Part shown: positions 27,799 through 37,284 of the stretch, piece by piece
Layout: each line of letters begins with the position of its first letter
Position numbering within the stretch: the first letter of the stretch is position 1
Source: Aestuariibacter salexigens DSM 15300
GTDB lineage: Bacteria > Pseudomonadota > Gammaproteobacteria > Enterobacterales > Alteromonadaceae
Assembly (NCBI RefSeq): GCF_000429145.1
Contig: NZ_AUBH01000012.1
Coordinates: 19,726 to 83,725, forward strand
Length of the DNA: 64,000 nucleotides
Direction: 5' to 3'
Program-made: the position numbers and the translations under genes
The notes under the pieces: generated by a model
Told to the model about the DNA's origin: nothing
Seen by the model: only the letters and a program-made list of their open reading frames with translations
Database searches by the model: none

Positions 27799-28571
27799 GC
27801 CACTGGCTCCTCAGCACCGTTTTTATCTTCATAGCCTTGCAACCAGGCATAGCCCTGCGCTTCAAGTTCTTTGGCCAGCGATGCATCACCGCTTTTGACG
27901 ATTTTGCCATCCGACAGCACATGAACGTAATCCGGTTCTATATAGTCAAGCAAACGCTGATAGTGGGTCACGACAATAAAACTGCGCTGGCCATCACGCT
28001 GACTGTTTACGCCGTCGGCAACCACTTTCAACGCATCGATGTCGAGGCCCGAGTCTGACTCGTCGAGAATCGCCAGCTTCGGTTCAAGCAGCAGCATCTG
28101 CATAATTTCATTGCGCTTTTTCTCACCACCTGAAAAGCCTTCGTTAACACCACGCTTAAGAAACTCAAGAGGCAATTGCACCTGTTTACAGGCCTGCTTG
28201 GCGCGCTTCAAAAACTCGGCACTACTTAATGCTTCTTCGCCTCGGGCTTCCAGCGCTGCATCGACAGCGGCTTTCATAAATTCCATGTTGCTGACACCCG
28301 GGATTTCTACCGGATACTGAAATGCCAGGAACAAGCCTTTACGGGCACGCTCTTCGGGCTCAAGCTCGAGCAAATCGCTACCGTCCAGCTCTGCACTGCC
28401 ACCTTCAACCTCATAACCGTCGCGGCCTGACAGCACATAGCCCAGGGTACTTTTACCTGCGCCATTAGGTCCCATGATTGCGTGAACTTCACCAGGCTTG
28501 ACCTCAAGGTTAAGTCCTTTGAGGATCGTTTTATCTTCGACGCTTGCCGACAACTGATTGATTTTCAACAT
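27795..28571 (-). CDS. sufC: Fe-S assembly ATPase SufC
   Basis: 258 residues, ABC-type ATPase. Walker A GPNGAGKST (about residue 34), signature FSGGEKKRNEI (about 148) and Walker B AILDESDSGLDIDA, the SufC-specific form of DEPTSGLD. ATP turnover by SufC reshapes SufBD during cluster building. It follows sufB by 16 bp. Confidence 0.97.
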   Translation of the reverse strand: MLKINQLSASVEDKTILKGLNLEVKPGEVHAIMGPNGAGKSTLGYVLSGRDGYEVEGGSAELDGSDLLELEPEERARKGLFLAFQYPVEIPGVSNMEFMKAAVDAALEARGEEALSSAEFLKRAKQACKQVQLPLEFLKRGVNEGFSGGEKKRNEIMQMLLLEPKLAILDESDSGLDIDALKVVADGVNSQRDGQRSFIVVTHYQRLLDYIEPDYVHVLSDGKIVKSGDASLAKELEAQGYAWLQGYEDKNGAEEPVA

Positions 28572-28587
28572 ATCTACTTCTCTTGGG

Positions 28588-30024
28588 TTAGCCTACTGAG
28601 CCTTCAAGGCTGATTTCCAACAACTTGCCTGCTTCAACGGCAAACTCCATTGGTAATTCTTTAAATACTTCTTTACAGAAGCCGTTGACGATCATGGAAA
28701 CGGCTTTTTCTGGATCCATGCCACGCTGCTGACAAAGGAACATCTGGTCGTCACTGACTTTGGACGTGGTCGCTTCGTGTTCAACAATCGCAGACGGGTT
28801 GCTGCTCTCAACATAAGGGAAAGTATGGGCACCGCACTTATCACCGATCAGCAATGAGTCACACTGGGTAAAGTTACGCGCGTCATCCGCAGAGCCGTGC
28901 ATTTGCACCAGACCTCGATAGCTGTTGTTGCTACGTCCGGCTGAAATCCCTTTGGATATGATGGTCGATTTGGTGTTTTTGCCGATGTGTACCATCTTGG
29001 TGCCCGTATCAGCCTGCTGTGCGCCGCGTGTCAGCGCAACTGAATAAAACTCGCCAATACTGTTATCACCTTTCAATATACAACTTGGGTATTTCCAGGT
29101 GATGGCTGAACCAGTTTCAACCTGTGTCCAGGAGATTTTTGCATTGTTATGGCATACACCGCGCTTGGTCACAAAGTTGTAAATACCACCTTTACCGTTT
29201 TCATCGCCCGGGTACCAGTTCTGTACGGTTGAATACTTAATTTCCGCATCATCCAGTGCCACCAGCTCAACTACAGCAGCATGTAATTGGTTTTCGTCTC
29301 GCTGAGGCGCGGTGCAGCCTTCGAGATATGACACATAGCTGCCTTCATCGGCAACAATCAAGGTGCGCTCGAACTGACCGGTATTCTGCTCATTGATACG
29401 GAAATACGTAGATAGCTCCATTGGGCAGCGCACGCCTTTAGGAATGTAAACAAACGAACCGTCAGTGAATACGGCGCAGTTTAGTGCAGCAAAGAAATTG
29501 TCATGCTGCGGCACAACGCGTCCCAGGTATTTTTTCACCAGTTCTGGATACTTGTGCACTGCCTCAGAGATTGGACAGAATATGACGCCAGCTTCTTCAA
29601 GCTTTTCCCTGAATGTCGTGACGACTGACACAGAATCGAATACGGCGTCTACTGCCACACCGGCTAACATTTCCTGCTCATGCAATGGAATACCAAGCTT
29701 TTCGTACGTTGCCAGCAGCTCTGGATCGACTTCGTCCAAAGATTTTGGCTTATCGGCCATACTCTTAGGTGCAGAATAATAAGAGATATCCTGATAATTG
29801 ATTTTCGGATAGTTCAGATGTGCCCATTCAGGCTCTTCCATCTTCTGCCAGATACGAAATGCCTTTAGACGCCAGTTAAGCATCCACTCAGGCTCGTTTT
29901 TCATCTTCGAGATACGGCGAATCACGTCCTCATCCAATCCCGGTGGGAAAGTATCTGAGGCTACATTGGAGACAAACCCCGCTTCATACTCGCGATGAAG
30001 GGCTTTTTCTATTTGGTAGCTCAT
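28588..30024 (-). CDS. sufB: Fe-S scaffold protein SufB
   Basis: 478 residues, the usual SufB length. Main scaffold subunit where the cluster is built. Seen: an N-terminal region with [16 protein letters not shown], the beta-helix core ([20 protein letters not shown], with Cys; [20 protein letters not shown]) and the C terminus [17 protein letters not shown]. First structural gene after iscR; the 161-bp gap contains a second IscR box. Confidence 0.97.
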   Translation of the reverse strand: MSYQIEKALHREYEAGFVSNVASDTFPPGLDEDVIRRISKMKNEPEWMLNWRLKAFRIWQKMEEPEWAHLNYPKINYQDISYYSAPKSMADKPKSLDEVDPELLATYEKLGIPLHEQEMLAGVAVDAVFDSVSVVTTFREKLEEAGVIFCPISEAVHKYPELVKKYLGRVVPQHDNFFAALNCAVFTDGSFVYIPKGVRCPMELSTYFRINEQNTGQFERTLIVADEGSYVSYLEGCTAPQRDENQLHAAVVELVALDDAEIKYSTVQNWYPGDENGKGGIYNFVTKRGVCHNNAKISWTQVETGSAITWKYPSCILKGDNSIGEFYSVALTRGAQQADTGTKMVHIGKNTKSTIISKGISAGRSNNSYRGLVQMHGSADDARNFTQCDSLLIGDKCGAHTFPYVESSNPSAIVEHEATTSKVSDDQMFLCQQRGMDPEKAVSMIVNGFCKEVFKELPMEFAVEAGKLLEISLEGSVG

Positions 30025-30073
30025 ATCAAAAACTCATACCTATCTGCATTGTCTGGCGTCGCGCCAGAGAGAA

Positions 30074-30098
30074 ATACCTGACTATTTTACTCAACTAT
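30074..30098 (-). promoter_or_regulatory. Type-1 IscR box upstream of sufB
   Basis: 25 bp matching the type-1 IscR consensus at 24 positions as counted by eye: left half ATACCTGACT, A/T core TTT, right half ending TCAACTAT. The single deviation is C for G at 30090. It lies 50 bp before sufB on the promoter side. Type-1 sites are bound by [2Fe-2S]-IscR. Confidence 0.75.
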
Positions 30099-30185
30099 GT
30101 ACCGGATTAACACAGCCCCAGATCAAAGGGGGCCGGAGTATAGCACAACTTAACGCCGGTAGCCTTATATAACGGGGCGTAAAGA

Positions 30186-30677
30186 CTACTTTACCTGGAT
30201 ATTAAATTCGCTTTCTGACTGGAAGCGCGGGGACTGCGCGTGACATTTGTTTTGCCTGTCAGCAACAGAACGGATCTCCTGCTTGGACACCAAATCGGCT
30301 AGAGTAATGTTGTCCAGAAAAGAGTAGATGCGATCGCTCAAGTCAACCCATAAACTGTGGGTCAGACACTGTGTCCCCCCCTGACAATCAGCTACACCAC
30401 TACAACGAGTTGCATCGACATTCTCATCAATGGCGACAATGATATCGCTGATTGTAATGTCACTCATCTCACGTCCCAGATGATAACCGCCACCGGGGCC
30501 TCTAACGCTGCTGACCAAACCTTTGCGGCGCAATCGTGAGAAAAGTTGTTCAAGGTAAGACAGGCTGATGTCCTGGCGCTCGGAAATATCCATCAATGGT
30601 ACCGGCCCGTCCTGCGCATGCAGCGCCACGTCAAGCACCGCGGTTACCGCATAGCGCCCTTTTGATGTCAACTTCAT
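30186..30677 (-). CDS. iscR: Iron-sulfur cluster regulator IscR
   Basis: 163 residues from ATG 30675-30677 ([14 protein letters not shown]), the family start; four extra codons upstream are not conserved. Rrf2-family winged-helix regulator. The cluster ligands fall at Cys92, Cys98 and Cys104 with His107 ([16 protein letters not shown]), exactly as in E. coli IscR. It heads the suf operon; no isc genes are present here. A type-1 IscR box covers its own promoter, so holo-IscR should repress iscR-suf and relieve repression when Fe-S supply falls. Confidence 0.96.
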   Translation of the reverse strand: MKLTSKGRYAVTAVLDVALHAQDGPVPLMDISERQDISLSYLEQLFSRLRRKGLVSSVRGPGGGYHLGREMSDITISDIIVAIDENVDATRCSGVADCQGGTQCLTHSLWVDLSDRIYSFLDNITLADLVSKQEIRSVADRQNKCHAQSPRFQSESEFNIQVK

Positions 30678-30996
30678 GAATCGCCTCATCGCCTAGTAAA
30701 CTGCGCGAATTGTGCATTACCTGACTAAAACAGTCAAGTATTAAGCTTTATGACGACGAATTGCAATACCGCACTGACAGATTGAAACAAAGCAGTCTTT
30801 ACTAGCCGTTAGTGTCAGCATTTTTTACATAATTGACTGGAGAACGTTATGGCATGTAATTAACTTATTGTTTTTCTTAAGCTCTTTATTTTGGCGCAAT
30901 TATTGCTTTTAAATCCAGCTGGCCAGCTGTCGGTTTATTGATTTTTCATTTAGCCATTGGTCGCGTACAAAACATCAGATCTTGGAAGGAATAATA
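30678..30996. other. 319-bp divergent intergenic region iscR / PEP-CTERM gene
   Basis: Besides the iscR promoter at its left end, it holds a weak forward promoter candidate, TTGACT (30833-30838) and TAATTA (30857-30862) with 18-bp spacing, about 135 bp before the secreted-protein gene. The rest is AT-rich and shows no ORF, tRNA or clear hairpin. Confidence 0.4.
30709..30741 (-). promoter_or_regulatory. iscR promoter with overlapping type-1 IscR box
   Basis: On the reverse strand TTGACT (30732-30737) and CACAAT (30709-30714) are spaced by 17 bp. The 25-bp IscR type-1 box occupies 30717-30741 (half-sites ACCTGACT and AGTCAAGTAT), matching the consensus at all but one position. The box covers the -35 region, the geometry expected for repression. 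Confidence 0.78.
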
Positions 30997-31539
30997 ATGA
31001 AAAAACAAATCTGGTTAGGAGTGTTCCTGACCTTGCTAACCTTCAACGCGTCAGCCGCGCTGATTAAAGTCACTGTGAATGGAATATTCGATAGTGATGT
31101 TATAACCACTTCTTACGTCGCTCCCGACACGTCTATTTTTTATACATTTACTTTCGACACAGACGATTTGAATGTTATTAACGTCGATAGATTTGACCTC
31201 ACTACCGCGACGGTTTTCTATCGACTTGGTTCAGGACCACTTGTTTCGTTCACCAGCTATACTGCTTTTCTGAGAGGCGTGTGGGGTATCCTTTTTCCTC
31301 CAGCAGACCCTATTGGGCAACTAAACATCAATACTCTGATTGACCCAATCGCCGGTGCCGCGGATTTGAAACAGCTCAATCTGGGAACGGTTAGCTTTGA
31401 CGGTGGCTTTTATGGCGAACACCGTTTTAGCGGACAATACACCATCGCTGAAGTGTCTGAGCCGCCTATGTTTGCGCTTTTAGCCCTCAGCCCAGTACTT
31501 TTGCTTTGGTCAAGAAGACGAAAGCGCACAACGCATTAA
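30997..31539 (+). CDS. Secreted protein with a PEP-CTERM-like sorting signal
   Basis: 180 residues from ATG 30997, with GGAAGGA 6 nt upstream. Signal peptide MKKQIWLGVFLTLLTFNASA cleaved before ALIKV. The mature part is beta-rich and Thr/Phe-rich (IFYTFTFDTDDLN), like many PEP-CTERM proteins. The C terminus has the three-part layout SEPP, a hydrophobic helix (MFALLALSPVLLLW) and RRRKR, but reads EPP rather than the usual PEP. It is probably processed by an exosortase system if one exists in this genome; none is in the window. Function unknown. Confidence 0.72.
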   Translation: MKKQIWLGVFLTLLTFNASAALIKVTVNGIFDSDVITTSYVAPDTSIFYTFTFDTDDLNVINVDRFDLTTATVFYRLGSGPLVSFTSYTAFLRGVWGILFPPADPIGQLNINTLIDPIAGAADLKQLNLGTVSFDGGFYGEHRFSGQYTIAEVSEPPMFALLALSPVLLLWSRRRKRTTH

Positions 31540-31556
31540 AATAGGATGCAACTGAG

Positions 31557-31574
31557 CGCCTGTCTTCACAGGCG
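31557..31574. terminator. Weak hairpin between convergent genes
   Basis: CGCCTGT-CTTC-ACAGGCG, a 7-bp stem between the convergent PEP-CTERM and serB genes. No T-run follows on either strand, so termination is only suggested. Confidence 0.35.
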
Positions 31575-31603
31575 TGTCAGGGCCAAAATGCGTAAATATT
31601 AGA

Positions 31604-32599
31604 CTAGCGCTCAAGCACGGCCAGCAGCGTATCCAAACCACCAAATCGAATCGCCATATCGGCTTTTTCACGCACAATAGGCTTGGCATGTGCGGCTACG
31701 CCGAGTCCCGCGCGGGTCATCATTACCAGGTCGTTGGCACCATCCCCCATGGCAATGACCTGTCGCTTCGGAATGTCGAATTGCTCTGCTAGTTGGGTCA
31801 CGGTTTGGGCTTTAACCTCAGCATCAACAATATTGCCGTGCACGTTGCCTGTTAGCTTCCCGCTCTCAATCTCCAGCACATTGGACACAGCATAATCTAT
31901 CCCCAATCTGTCCTTGAGGTAGTCGGCAAAGTATGTAAAACCACCTGACGCAATGGCCAGCTTCCAGCCGTGCTGCTTGAGCACATTGATCAGATTCACT
32001 ACCCCCGGCATCAACGGCAGGGCCTGTCTGACCTCTTCAAGAATAGACTGTGGCGCATCCGCCAAACAGGCAACACGATTTACAAGGCTTTCTGAAAACG
32101 CCAGCTCGCCGCGCATCGCCATCGCCGTGACCTTTGATACCTGCTCTCCGACGCCGGCGAGTCGGGCGATCTCGTCGATACATTCAACCTTAATCACGGT
32201 GCTGTCCATATCCATCACCAGCAAGCCCGGCTCTGTCAGGCTGGGAGCCTGTCCAACCAGCATTAATTCCAGTTGCAAGGCATGACTTAACGCATCAAGT
32301 TGCGCTTTTAGTTCGTCTGCAACGTTTTGACCTACCTTTAATTTTGCAACGATTTGCTGCCCCGGTAGCTCACAATGCAGCGCTAACTCATACGCCACCT
32401 GCTCACTGTCCAGAGGTAAGCGTTTCGCCAGGCCAATCAACTGCTCGGCACATAGTCCGGGGGCGGTAACGACAAGAGTAAATGAATCACTCGCTTTTGC
32501 TTCAGCCGCCTGAGCCTCAAACTCAACATGGTGTGATGACAGCGACATGCGATGTGTGCCGGCTTTTAATAAGTCTGCAAGAAATGCATAGCGAGTCAT
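31604..32599 (-). CDS. serB: Phosphoserine phosphatase
   Basis: 331 residues if started at ATG 32599; the frame stays open to a GTG at 32722 (372 residues), but that start lacks a ribosome site and would leave only 20 bp to the divergent gene. HAD phosphatase: nucleophile motif LLVMDMDSTVIKVECIDEIA, the SGGFTYF segment (motif II) and GDGANDLVMM (motif III). Final step of serine synthesis. The N-terminal 120 residues resemble the ACT-like region of other SerB proteins. Paired divergently with an ahpA-like gene, as serB-ytjB in E. coli. Confidence 0.92.
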   Translation of the reverse strand: MTRYAFLADLLKAGTHRMSLSSHHVEFEAQAAEAKASDSFTLVVTAPGLCAEQLIGLAKRLPLDSEQVAYELALHCELPGQQIVAKLKVGQNVADELKAQLDALSHALQLELMLVGQAPSLTEPGLLVMDMDSTVIKVECIDEIARLAGVGEQVSKVTAMAMRGELAFSESLVNRVACLADAPQSILEEVRQALPLMPGVVNLINVLKQHGWKLAIASGGFTYFADYLKDRLGIDYAVSNVLEIESGKLTGNVHGNIVDAEVKAQTVTQLAEQFDIPKRQVIAMGDGANDLVMMTRAGLGVAAHAKPIVREKADMAIRFGGLDTLLAVLER

Positions 32600-32742
32600 C
32601 TCTGGGCTTGTGTAGGGAAGTGAAAGCAAAGCGTTATCCAAAGTCCTGTCCGGGCAAAGGATAATACCCAATGTAGACACGCTTAAAAAGTCCTGTTTGG
32701 CCAATGCTTGGCAACCGGACACAGTTGCCGTATTGTGGCGAT

Positions 32743-33360
32743 ATGAACGCCCTACCTACTTTATTTGGCAACGATAAGCGACTTGAACAAAGCCGTTATG
32801 CTATCTACAAACGCCTGGCAAACCTCCTGTTGGCGGTAGTTGTCGCTGCAGTTTGTATTAACCTATGGATGGCCCACCAGCGCTCGTCGCAAGTCTGGTA
32901 CACCAATCAAACTCAGCAGTTAGGGCGCAGTCTGGTTCAGCAGGCCGCGCTGGCTCTGGTGAAACCGCTGAGAGCCGATGATAATCAAGCTATCCAGCAA
33001 TTACTTGGCAATCTGATTCAGGATCCTCATGTGTCAGCCGCCGCGCTGTTTGACTTTCGTGGACGGCAATTGGAAAACACCAGCGAGCAAAGCTCCGTTG
33101 TCACCAGTTTTCGTAACGACACGCTCCCCCCAATGGTGTTTCTTGAGGAGATAAAGGATGCTGAGGTGGTGATTGGCTATATCAGGATCTATCTGTCGCG
33201 GGAAAATGTGATGCGTTTTCACGCTGATTATCAGCGTCAATGGCTCGAACAAATGCAGGTTTTGGCCTTTATCTCGGCGCTTGCGGGTGCCATTCTCATG
33301 CGTGCGTTTTACAAACTGCGTGAACGCATTAAACAGCGCATGCAGGCATCTTCAGAGTGA
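32743..33360 (+). CDS. AhpA/YtjB (Smp) family membrane protein
   Basis: 205 residues from ATG 32743 (MNALPTLFGNDKRLEQSRYA). An N-terminal transmembrane segment (LANLLLAVVVAAVCINLWMA), a periplasmic domain of about 130 residues with VSAAALFDFRGRQLENT, and a second membrane segment (VLAFISALAGAILMRAFY) near the C terminus. The family is known mainly through its conserved place beside serB; the function is poorly defined. The last 9 bp overlap the convergent tatD-like gene. Confidence 0.82.
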   Translation: MNALPTLFGNDKRLEQSRYAIYKRLANLLLAVVVAAVCINLWMAHQRSSQVWYTNQTQQLGRSLVQQAALALVKPLRADDNQAIQQLLGNLIQDPHVSAAALFDFRGRQLENTSEQSSVVTSFRNDTLPPMVFLEEIKDAEVVIGYIRIYLSRENVMRFHADYQRQWLEQMQVLAFISALAGAILMRAFYKLRERIKQRMQASSE

Positions 33361-34113
33361 AAATAGCCTCCGGCTGTTTTCGCTGGTCACAGTCATCACT
33401 TCGTCTACAGATATGCCGCGCAGTTGAGCGAGACACTGTGCGACATCGTACAAATACTCCGGACTGTTGCGTTGCCCCTGCCTGCCTTGCATCGGCATAT
33501 CTGGTGCATCTGTCTCGAGTACCAGTGATCCAAGCGGGACCTTGCTAAGTGTTTCCCGTGTTTTCTGAGCTCGCGGATAGGTGATCACACCTCCTACACC
33601 CAATTTGTATCCCATCTCGATGTAACGATGTGCATCCTGGATACTGCCTGAGAACGCGTGTATCACACCCGCTTTTACCAATGCGGCGTTGCCAAGCGCG
33701 CCTAACAATAGATGATGAGTTTTGCGATGATGCACAATGACCGGTAACGCATATCGGGCAGCAAGCCTTAGCTGAGCATCAAGCACGTCTTTTTGCAGGT
33801 CCAGGTCGACATCAATCTGACTATCCAGCCCGATTTCGCCCACCGCCACTATGTGTTGACGATTGTCTTTGATAAGCCCTTCAAGCTGCTGTAAGTGCTG
33901 TGGTCGATAATCTCTGAGAAAGTAAGGATGTAAACCCAGTGCCGGATAGCACTGTGGATGTGACTTGCATAAATCGAGTAGAAAAGGCGCCGATGCGAGT
34001 GTTGTGCCGGGAATGACGATGGCTTGTACGCCCTGAGCGGCAGCGTTATACAGTACGCTGTCCCGATCTGCATCAAATACCGCAAAATCAAGGTGACAGT
34101 GACTGTCAATCAT
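33352..34113 (-). CDS. TatD-family metal-dependent hydrolase (YjjV-like)
   Basis: 253 residues, TIM-barrel amidohydrolase. Metal ligands seen: MIDSHCHLD at the start (HxH), the Glu in GEIGLD (about residue 92), VIVHHRKTH (about 127), HAFSGS (about 152) and ETDAPD (about 200). Members are 3'-5' DNA exonucleases or deoxyribonuclease-like. The sequence is closer to YjjV/YcfH-type paralogues than to TatD proper, judged by length and spacing. It follows pdxH with a 9-bp gap. Confidence 0.88.
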   Translation of the reverse strand: MIDSHCHLDFAVFDADRDSVLYNAAAQGVQAIVIPGTTLASAPFLLDLCKSHPQCYPALGLHPYFLRDYRPQHLQQLEGLIKDNRQHIVAVGEIGLDSQIDVDLDLQKDVLDAQLRLAARYALPVIVHHRKTHHLLLGALGNAALVKAGVIHAFSGSIQDAHRYIEMGYKLGVGGVITYPRAQKTRETLSKVPLGSLVLETDAPDMPMQGRQGQRNSPEYLYDVAQCLAQLRGISVDEVMTVTSENSRRLFSL

Positions 34114-34122
34114 CTCAACGTC

Positions 34123-34761
34123 TCAGGGCATGAGGCGCTGGATGGTCCAGCTGTCATCAGGCTGTCTGGTATATTCAAGTCGATCGTGCAGACGGTGTTC
34201 ACCACCCTGCCAAAACTCGATCTGTTGGGGAACCACGCGAAATCCTCCCCAAAATTTAGGTAATGGGATCTCTCCCTGAGCAAACTTTTGCTTTATTTCC
34301 ATAAACTTGCCCATCAATGCATGGCGCGCCGATATCGGTTTACTTTGTTGTGATGCCCACGCCGCCAGTTGGCTCTCGCGCGGCCGACTGGCAAAGTACT
34401 TAGCCACTTCAAGGGTACTGAGCTGTTCAGCATAACCAATCACCCTTACCTGTCGCTCCAGCAGGTACCATGGGAAGTGCAGAGATATTTTATTGTTATG
34501 CTCAAGCTCTCTCGCCTTGCGGGATTCCAGATTGGTATAAAACACAAAACCTGCTGGACCAACATCTTTGAGCAGTACAATACGCTGTGAAGGCTGCCCA
34601 TCCTCGCCAACGGTGGCCACCGTCATGGCGGTTGGGTCCGGTATTTGCGCATCGACAACGTCTTTTAACCAGCGCTCAAACTGCACAATAGGGTTTGCGT
34701 CGACATCCTGTTCTGTGAGACTGCCACGAGAATACTGACGCCGGATATCCTGCAATTGCAT
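34123..34761 (-). CDS. pdxH: Pyridoxamine/pyridoxine 5'-phosphate oxidase
   Basis: 212 residues, usual length. FMN enzyme that makes pyridoxal 5'-phosphate. Seen: [35 protein letters not shown] (FMN binding), and the C-terminal [20 protein letters not shown] with RLHDRLEY. It starts at the base after the era stop, in the place where recO and pdxJ stand in E. coli. FMN comes from the riboflavin pathway also encoded in this window. Confidence 0.95.
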   Translation of the reverse strand: MQLQDIRRQYSRGSLTEQDVDANPIVQFERWLKDVVDAQIPDPTAMTVATVGEDGQPSQRIVLLKDVGPAGFVFYTNLESRKARELEHNNKISLHFPWYLLERQVRVIGYAEQLSTLEVAKYFASRPRESQLAAWASQQSKPISARHALMGKFMEIKQKFAQGEIPLPKFWGGFRVVPQQIEFWQGGEHRLHDRLEYTRQPDDSWTIQRLMP

Positions 34762-35670
34762 TTAGTTATTCTCCCCGTAGCCAAGGCTGCGCAGCGCTCT
34801 TTCATCGTCTGCCCAACCAGACTTTACTTTGACCCAAAGTTCGAGAAATACCTTGTTTTCGAATAACGCCTCCATGTCTTTACGGGCTTCAGCGCCGATG
34901 GTTTTAAGGTGCTGACCACCCTTGCCTATCACCATACGCTTCTGCCCTTCCCGCTCCACCAGGATCAGGCCATTAATTCGCATGACGCCATTTTCAGTGA
35001 GCTTAAACTGTTCAATTTCTACCGTCACCGAATAGGGCAGCTCGTCACCGGTATAACGCATCAGTTTTTCGCGAATAATTTCAGCCGCCATAAAGCGACT
35101 GGAACGGTCGGTGATGTAATCTTCCGGGAAGTAGAATTCACTCTCCGGCAACTGCTGCTGCACCAGTTCCCTTAGTTCGTCCACGTTGCGACCGTGTTTG
35201 GCGCTAACAGGGATAATCTGTTCAAATTCATGCTGCGTGTTTAGCCACGCCAGATGCTCCATCAGTGCCGCTTTGTCCTTCACATTGTCGGCTTTGTTCA
35301 CAATCATGAAACAGGGAAGACCGCTATATTTGACCTTTTCAAGCACCAGCTGGTCATCGTCTGTCCAGCGTGTCCCTTCAACCACAAACAACACCAAACT
35401 AACATCTGCCAATGAGCTGCTGGCCGCGCGATTCATCAGCCTGTTAATTGCCCGTTTTTCTTCTTTATGCAGTCCGGGCGTGTCAACGTACACAGTTTGT
35501 TTATTATCACGACTGTCTATGCCGAGGATCCGGTGTCGGGTCGTCTGAGGTTTTTTAGACGTAATACTGACTTTGTAGCCGAGCAGCCTATTCAGCAGGG
35601 TACTTTTTCCTACGTTAGGTCGACCGACAATGGCAACAAGGCCGCAGTATGTAGTTCCGCTATCTGACAT
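34762..35670 (-). CDS. era: GTPase Era
   Basis: 302 residues from ATG 35668-35670 ([16 protein letters not shown]), 11 bp inside the end of rnc; 27 further codons upstream would run deep into rnc. Essential GTPase for 16S rRNA maturation and 30S assembly. G1 [10 protein letters not shown]3 DTPGLH, G4 NKAD, G5 VSAKHGRN; C-terminal KH domain with [13 protein letters not shown]. Coupled to rnc, the standard arrangement. Confidence 0.97.
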   Translation of the reverse strand: MSDSGTTYCGLVAIVGRPNVGKSTLLNRLLGYKVSITSKKPQTTRHRILGIDSRDNKQTVYVDTPGLHKEEKRAINRLMNRAASSSLADVSLVLFVVEGTRWTDDDQLVLEKVKYSGLPCFMIVNKADNVKDKAALMEHLAWLNTQHEFEQIIPVSAKHGRNVDELRELVQQQLPESEFYFPEDYITDRSSRFMAAEIIREKLMRYTGDELPYSVTVEIEQFKLTENGVMRINGLILVEREGQKRMVIGKGGQHLKTIGAEARKDMEALFENKVFLELWVKVKSGWADDERALRSLGYGENN

Positions 35671-36346
35671 TTGAGAGCTGCTCCAGTGCTTGCTTTGCCG
35701 CATCCTGCTCTGCGCGACGTCGGCTGTTGCCTGTTCCCGTGACCGTATCATTTAACAGCGTCACACTACAGGTGACGGTAAATGTTTGATCGTGGGACTT
35801 ACCGCTGATGTCGCTAATCTCGTAATTTGGCAAAGGTTGCTTGCGGCCTTGCAAAAACTCTTGCAAGCGGGTTTTATGATCTTTCGGATGGGCATTCGGA
35901 TCGAGCTTTTCGATTCGGGTAGAAAACCATTCGGTCACGAGCTTTTCACAGGTGTCGATGCCTGCTTCCAGGTAAATCGCCCCAATGATGGCTTCTACCG
36001 CATCAGCGAGTATGGAGCCCCGTCGATGGCCTCCGCTTTTCATTTCTCCCGGCCCGAGATTAAGTAGTTCTCCAATGCCCATTTCTTTACCCAAGGCTGC
36101 CAGTGTTTCACCTTTTACTAGACTCGCACGCATGCGCGTCAGCTTACCTTCTGGCTGGGTTGGAAAACGATGGTAGAGGGTTTTGGCTATCAGCATGCCA
36201 AGCACTGCGTCGCCAAGATACTCAAGGCGTTCATTGTGCTCGCGAGCGGCGCTGCGGTGTGTCAGTGCCCGCTTTAGGAGCTTAGGCTCCTTAAACGTAT
36301 AGCCAATTTGCTTGTAAAACTTTGTGTAGTTTGCCGTTACTGGCAT
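35660..36346 (-). CDS. rnc: Ribonuclease III
   Basis: 228 residues. The catalytic signature [16 protein letters not shown] is near residue 40, with a second acidic site [16 protein letters not shown] near 114; the double-stranded RNA-binding domain occupies 155-226 ([10 protein letters not shown]...[15 protein letters not shown]). It processes rRNA precursors and structured mRNAs. Shares one base with the lepB stop (TAATG). Confidence 0.97.
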   Translation of the reverse strand: MPVTANYTKFYKQIGYTFKEPKLLKRALTHRSAAREHNERLEYLGDAVLGMLIAKTLYHRFPTQPEGKLTRMRASLVKGETLAALGKEMGIGELLNLGPGEMKSGGHRRGSILADAVEAIIGAIYLEAGIDTCEKLVTEWFSTRIEKLDPNAHPKDHKTRLQEFLQGRKQPLPNYEISDISGKSHDQTFTVTCSVTLLNDTVTGTGNSRRRAEQDAAKQALEQLSNVR

Positions 36347-37284
36347 TATTGAATGCCGCCTACACGGTTAAAGCGAATACCCGTCGGTACCCAGTTGGGC
36401 AGCCAACTGGAGGGATCACGTTCAAATTCAAAACTGATCCATATTGCCACTGCCTGACCAACCAGATGCTGGTCTTCAACGAAGCCCCAGTAGCGACTGT
36501 CGCGGCTGTTGTCGCGATTGTCACCAAGCACAAAATATTGGCCTTCTGGCACGATCCACTCATTTATGCGCGTGCCCGGCTGAGTGTAATAGCGAAACTC
36601 TTTTGGCAACAAGGCTAAGTTCAAACGCTCAATCGGGGGTACAGCAGGATTACGTAAAATCTCATGCTCGACTTCGCCCAATTGTTCAGAAAACCTTTCC
36701 AGCGCACTGCCATTTTGCTTAAAGGTTTCATTTTCCTGGAAGGTAAGTTTCACCGGTTTAATTGCTTCGCAATCACTGCCGTCGTCACAAGCAGGCTTGA
36801 TATACAGCGCCTTGTTGCGGTACTCGATGATATCTCCCGGCAGACCCACAACCCGTTTGATGTAGTCGATGCTGGGCTCTTCAGGATATTTAAATACCAC
36901 TACGTCACCACGCTCAGGTGCCCCTGTATCAACAAACTTCTTTCTAAATACCGGGTCTTTGAGGCCGTAGGCGTACTTTTCAACCAGAATAAAATCGCCT
37001 ACCAACAACGTTGGCATCATTGAGCCAGAGGGGATCTGAAATGGCTCGTAAAGAAACGAACGTAGGACCAGTACAAAAGCAATAACAGGAAAGATTTGCT
37101 GGGCCGTATCGACGATATAGGGCAATTTCACTTCGTTGTTGAGCGCGGAAGTTGCACCGGTGCTTGATTCAATCACCGCCTGACGTTCTCTGCGCTTAGG
37201 GGCGAAGACCAATGAATCAATCAGCCAGATAAGACCCGAGCCAACCGTCAATATGACGAGAAATAACGAAAAATAGTTGGCCAT
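36346..37284 (-). CDS. lepB: Signal peptidase I
   Basis: 312 residues. Two N-terminal membrane segments (FSLFLVILTVGSGLIWLI; IFPVIAFVLVLRSFLY), then the catalytic Ser in FQIPSGSMMPTLLVGDF and the Lys in YIKRVVGLPGD, and the box GDNRDNSRDSRYWGFV. It removes signal peptides at the outer face of the inner membrane, including those of the secreted proteins noted here. Coupled to lepA and rnc by single-base overlaps. Confidence 0.97.
   Translation of the reverse strand: MANYFSLFLVILTVGSGLIWLIDSLVFAPKRRERQAVIESSTGATSALNNEVKLPYIVDTAQQIFPVIAFVLVLRSFLYEPFQIPSGSMMPTLLVGDFILVEKYAYGLKDPVFRKKFVDTGAPERGDVVVFKYPEEPSIDYIKRVVGLPGDIIEYRNKALYIKPACDDGSDCEAIKPVKLTFQENETFKQNGSALERFSEQLGEVEHEILRNPAVPPIERLNLALLPKEFRYYTQPGTRINEWIVPEGQYFVLGDNRDNSRDSRYWGFVEDQHLVGQAVAIWISFEFERDPSSWLPNWVPTGIRFNRVGGIQ

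Noticed and set aside
32600..32722. N-terminal extension of SerB from GTG 32722
   Set aside because: No ribosome site, would exceed the family length by about 40 residues and leave only 20 bp for divergent promoters; kept only as an alternative.
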